A stretch of DNA of 64,000 nt from Flavobacterium humi (GTDB taxonomy: Bacteria; Bacteroidota; Bacteroidia; Flavobacteriales; Flavobacteriaceae): contig NZ_SRLH01000002.1 in the NCBI RefSeq assembly GCF_004745595.1, positions 248,001-312,000 of the forward strand, written 5' to 3'. The notes below the pieces were generated by a model. The model did not search any database, was not told the origin of the DNA, and worked only from the letters and a program-made list of their open reading frames with translations. Positions 63,201-64,000 of the stretch are shown piece by piece. The number at the start of each line of letters is the position of its first letter. Position 1 is the first letter of the stretch. A program made the translations under genes and the position numbers.

Positions 63201-64000
63201 CTGTGCCATAGTCATAGAGCAAAAGCTTATTGTAAATCCGTTACCTGTTGCGGGCATCATTTCGGATTATTACAGCTGTAGCAACCCAAATACCGTTTCG
63301 GCAACATTTTACCTGGATACTAAAAACAATGAGGCGCTTTCAGGACAAGATCCGGTGCAATTTTCGGTCAGCTACCATGAAACCGAACCAGACGCCAAAA
63401 ACGGGACAAACCCTTTGCCGCAAACATACACCAGCGGTACCAAAACCATTTGGGCATCCATTAAAAACAATACAACGGGATGCAGGGCCACATCGCCTTT
63501 AAAACTACTGGCAGAGCCTGCTACAACTGCCACACAACCTCCAGTAACGGATACGACATTTTGCGATACCGATGATGAAAATGATGGCTTGACGCAATGC
63601 AACCTGTCTACTTTAACAGCGGGGATTTTAGGGCCAAACCAGGCTGGGCCAAATTATACAATCCAGTACTATGCTTCGGTGAGTGACTTTACCAATCATT
63701 TTCCAATTGCCAATCCGGATCATTTTGATACCACCCAAAACCCGCAAACCATTTATGCTACTGTAACCAATAATGGCACGGTAAACAAATGCGCCGCTAC
63801 AATCTCCTTTGATTTGAAAGTGAATCTATTGCCTGAGCCTACACCAAACGGCGGAACTGTTTGTTATGACCAGGTAACCGGCAATCTCATCAGTCCGTAT
63901 ATCATTGATAGCCATTTAAGCAGCACTACGCATACTTTTGAATGGTTTAGTGGTGTAAATCCGATTGCAGGCCAAGCCGGTTCCACGCTTGAAGTGGTTA
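57223..64000 (+). CDS. giant secreted repeat protein, 3' end outside window
   Basis: Open from ATG at 57223 to the window end with no stop, at least 2259 codons. I read the lines in this frame and found no interruption. Signal peptide about 1-21 (ending LYPQ); an N-terminal beta domain (GDDTWSTTVPIGFSFCFYNNN to TFQIVLHETTNVIEI, about 85-225); then many repeats of a beta-rich unit of about 90-100 residues containing CDxxxDGxExxxL, a YxSxxxAxxxTNPI step and a terminal VYVRxxxxxxxxC strand; a run of 15 glycines at residues 631-645; and a block of three exact-length 100-codon repeats near the end. This is the architecture of flavobacterial T9SS type B surface proteins; the sorting domain should lie past the window. 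Confidence 0.87.
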   Translation, partial: MKIKLTFCLFFLFALPFTLYPQNNPSVVITDHNNNTGTIPIDCNYQFRPIKKIELTASYPDLKTTTDYSVSQTPYHQNGNYTDGTPIVFTGDDTWSTTVPIGFSFCFYNNNYNSVNVGDNGIVRFGYNSSLPEGSFSSITNTTPSPSLVKNAIFGGFQDMLNIPAGFGCAPGENCGTVTYLTTGTAPFRVFTVNYNEVNHFNCTGFNGRKSTFQIVLHETTNVIEINVKSKPVTCNGNISANGNANSLIGINNSDGTMGLSPPNRNTGVWSATDESYAFTPNGTSATTVQWFNAAGTLIGTSNPIEVIPTGNTLYSVKVNYATCVPQQLQSSILVEYDLDYPVAPNVVGNFCDASNPFPSEIIDVESLLVPEPGIVKTIYNTQAEADANVNALTGMNAYLMTATTQTFIYRETIGDCYATGTLTVNLYQTPQVGSQVLYVCDNNNDGTETVTLSTLTSQISGYQSWMAVNYYQNQANAIAGTNPFYVVTVLSTPGFYDVYVRVSNPGNPDCWSVALITIRISPKLELAPVTPFCINDPDFNLNEIYDLTTIPLSVVTGPASSNDLTLGYFTSLANAQNGSNPIGNPGSHTISIPSPSVDTTIYITANYTGYCQTIIPVVISFCEADGNDDGGGGGGGGGGGGGGGNGGFGACLEAGDPIPSYDLNLVYTAAMSPITPVPAPLGFYSTLLGAQTQDAAVQLTPAEIANFTPVAPFSAVWVRYIDANGIPGIKRIFVPVKFVKHENKDIEICDVYDDGTETVSLAPHILEIQQENPGETVTCYATQADYLAGTNPILSINVIAPSTIVYVKVSSYGCNSNYDLNFILTPFTLKTPIQESICDINSDNTEPYNLAALIPSLVTGFTNPTLSYHSTLNGAYDGTNSIPNNTTNYPVNATTTVWATIKEDPTILPKTCPTIQEIRFDFFNSVSVNTIGTIEVCDTDNDQHVVLGNLNAIVASIVNEIPTEPIIKKLYYNLAAAQTNDPVYEILPDWDLFVYDSNVLGVNGTIYLYLQNTVTGCERIVPIQLQMRSFPLNTNPTVTVCDFDNDNTEIIADMSFFNPQITANYLLYSYAYFQNSADANAGTPVLPANYTLHDGDVVYVRITSGNNADCAKIIPVEIDFKPAPVVTNITPVICDNLGNGTETVNLNFYQGQIVGTPSDYTFKYYDILNNALQDLNAFNNFNVLNYTIASFDAANESSPVYVRVISNTTGCVSIATITFKRHVVIEAYDAISFSCDISLTNELQGVFNLTTLIPRIGTEGMIANPSGYAISYHTSPADANAGTNPIGTPANYNVYANQTSYVYVRFVDHITGCYTVKRIELQIYNLPKFVNSTYDVCDDNLDGAYTLNLAALNGTVVEDPTPYVFQYFLSDTDAYANNNPIANYANFIINLNEFPKTVYVKGTNSNNCSKVKSVVLEHKPEVPLISNAVELTECDPDNNGVEIFNLTEAQALLTSQPGVMFSYFTSIPNLQANGNSIANPAAYQNLAPNPSIVYVRLSSPASNCDSWATITLRPFYQEYALPAQITLCDNNADGTEEVDLDQIVLDLLTAIAPSDISLQFFHSAADASSGNNSIGNSHAFTFTNFSTPIFVKITHIATGCPIMKQLHFITPQPIVLTPAVANLCDFDRNNSEQVHLPDYFHLLSAAPNAYTVTGYHSEAGANQALVSDQVSSAGYVVNQPQKTFWIRFQDSNGCYSVTTLTLHIIPFPNPNSNPPAIELCDTNAPGNLTETFNLTQHQGYILNGSTDLVTYHSTLTDAQNGTNPIGNPTAYPSTTGSIWIRVTTNPASSITNCAVVVEQPLKVIPLPVPNMNPVVLQKCDINITGDLMEYFDLNQNASFISNGNPNYVLSYFTSQANAQNGTNPIANPSHYLSTTNSVWVRVTTNTATTLTDCAIVVEQKLEVVPLPTPKMNPLPIVLCDDTNSGDLKEFFNLTTHENYIRNGNPSYVITYHLSLSDAQNAIAPIATPTHYESMTGSIWIRVVTSPVSNLISCAIVIEQKLIVNPLPVAGIISDYYSCSNPNTVSATFYLDTKNNEALSGQDPVQFSVSYHETEPDAKNGTNPLPQTYTSGTKTIWASIKNNTTGCRATSPLKLLAEPATTATQPPVTDTTFCDTDDENDGLTQCNLSTLTAGILGPNQAGPNYTIQYYASVSDFTNHFPIANPDHFDTTQNPQTIYATVTNNGTVNKCAATISFDLKVNLLPEPTPNGGTVCYDQVTGNLISPYIIDSHLSSTTHTFEWFSGVNPIAGQAGSTLEVV
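59113..59157 (+). repeat. GGC/GGA/GGT microsatellite encoding 15 glycines
   Basis: Fifteen consecutive glycine codons with an internal 15-base period (GGCGGAGGAGGCGGT). It forms a flexible hinge after the first third of the giant protein and could slip in length without shifting frame. Confidence 0.9.
62341..63240 (+). repeat. three tandem 300-bp repeats in the giant protein gene
   Basis: Three back-to-back units of exactly 100 codons (62341-62640, 62641-62940, 62941-63240). Each carries a CD-containing segment, GDL/GNL-xExF-NL, YH/YFxSxxxAQN, NPTxYxST-xS-WIRV and C-A-VVxEQ-L-V-PLP. They are diverged in bases but in perfect phase. Confidence 0.85.

Overview
The window reads as chromosomal DNA of a member of the Flavobacteriaceae (Bacteroidota), most like Flavobacterium. 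The reasons are TAnnTTTG-type promoters with little Shine-Dalgarno signal, several type IX secretion (T9SS) substrates with type A or type B sorting domains, a TonB receptor/DUF4249 lipoprotein pair, a DUF2853 protein, a eukaryote-like NADP isocitrate dehydrogenase, and menaquinone genes (menC, menA, menB, menD) scattered among conserved flavobacterial genes. I saw no rRNA, tRNA, CRISPR array, transposase, phage module or plasmid origin.

Layout. 0-13.6 kb holds menaquinone synthesis on the minus strand (menC, menA, menB, menD) mixed with a UPF0173 hydrolase, two bacterial PH-domain membrane proteins, a C1-type peptidase, cvfB and DUF2853. 13.7-22.6 kb holds an acetyltransferase, a choice-of-anchor I T9SS protein, an OprP-like porin, prmA, clpS, an overlapping pair that looks like ether-lipid-cleaving enzymes (alkylglycerol monooxygenase-like plus lysoplasmalogenase), and a split YeeE/YedE sulfur transporter. 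22.6-25.4 kb is the most notable locus: a microviridin-type graspetide cluster with a precursor carrying two TxKYPSD cores and two ATP-grasp macrocyclases. 25.6-36.9 kb holds a dual cyclophilin-FKBP immunophilin, a GNAT/methyltransferase/DUF1569 operon, trmD, a leucine-rich-repeat T9SS protein, rplS, icd, and a TonB receptor/DUF4249 pair. 37-45.5 kb holds a 1430-residue Ig-repeat T9SS protein, a secreted tail-collar-like protein and an overlapping pair of TPR membrane proteins, one ending in an AraC-type HTH. 45.9-57 kb holds thiamine diphosphokinase, rlmF, an alpha/beta hydrolase, uvrB, a methyltransferase, a TerB-like protein, a DUF1456 protein, sucC, an FAD monooxygenase and lysA. 57.2-64 kb is one open reading frame (at least 2259 codons) that leaves the window without a stop: a giant secreted repeat protein.

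Working together. In the graspetide cluster, the MvdD-like enzyme is predicted to close the two ester rings and the MvdC-like enzyme the amide ring on each core, giving two caged protease-inhibitor-like peptides per precursor. No exporter, leader peptidase or dedicated acetyltransferase sits beside it. A perfect hairpin lies between the precursor gene and the first enzyme gene and may set their expression ratio. Three short-period tandem arrays (11 bp, 21 bp, 21 bp) occupy gaps between ordinary genes and are not explained by any gene.

All functional calls are from reading sequence and recalling family motifs; no database search was run. Promoter calls rest on matches to the Bacteroidota -7 element and are tentative unless a -33 TTG is also noted.
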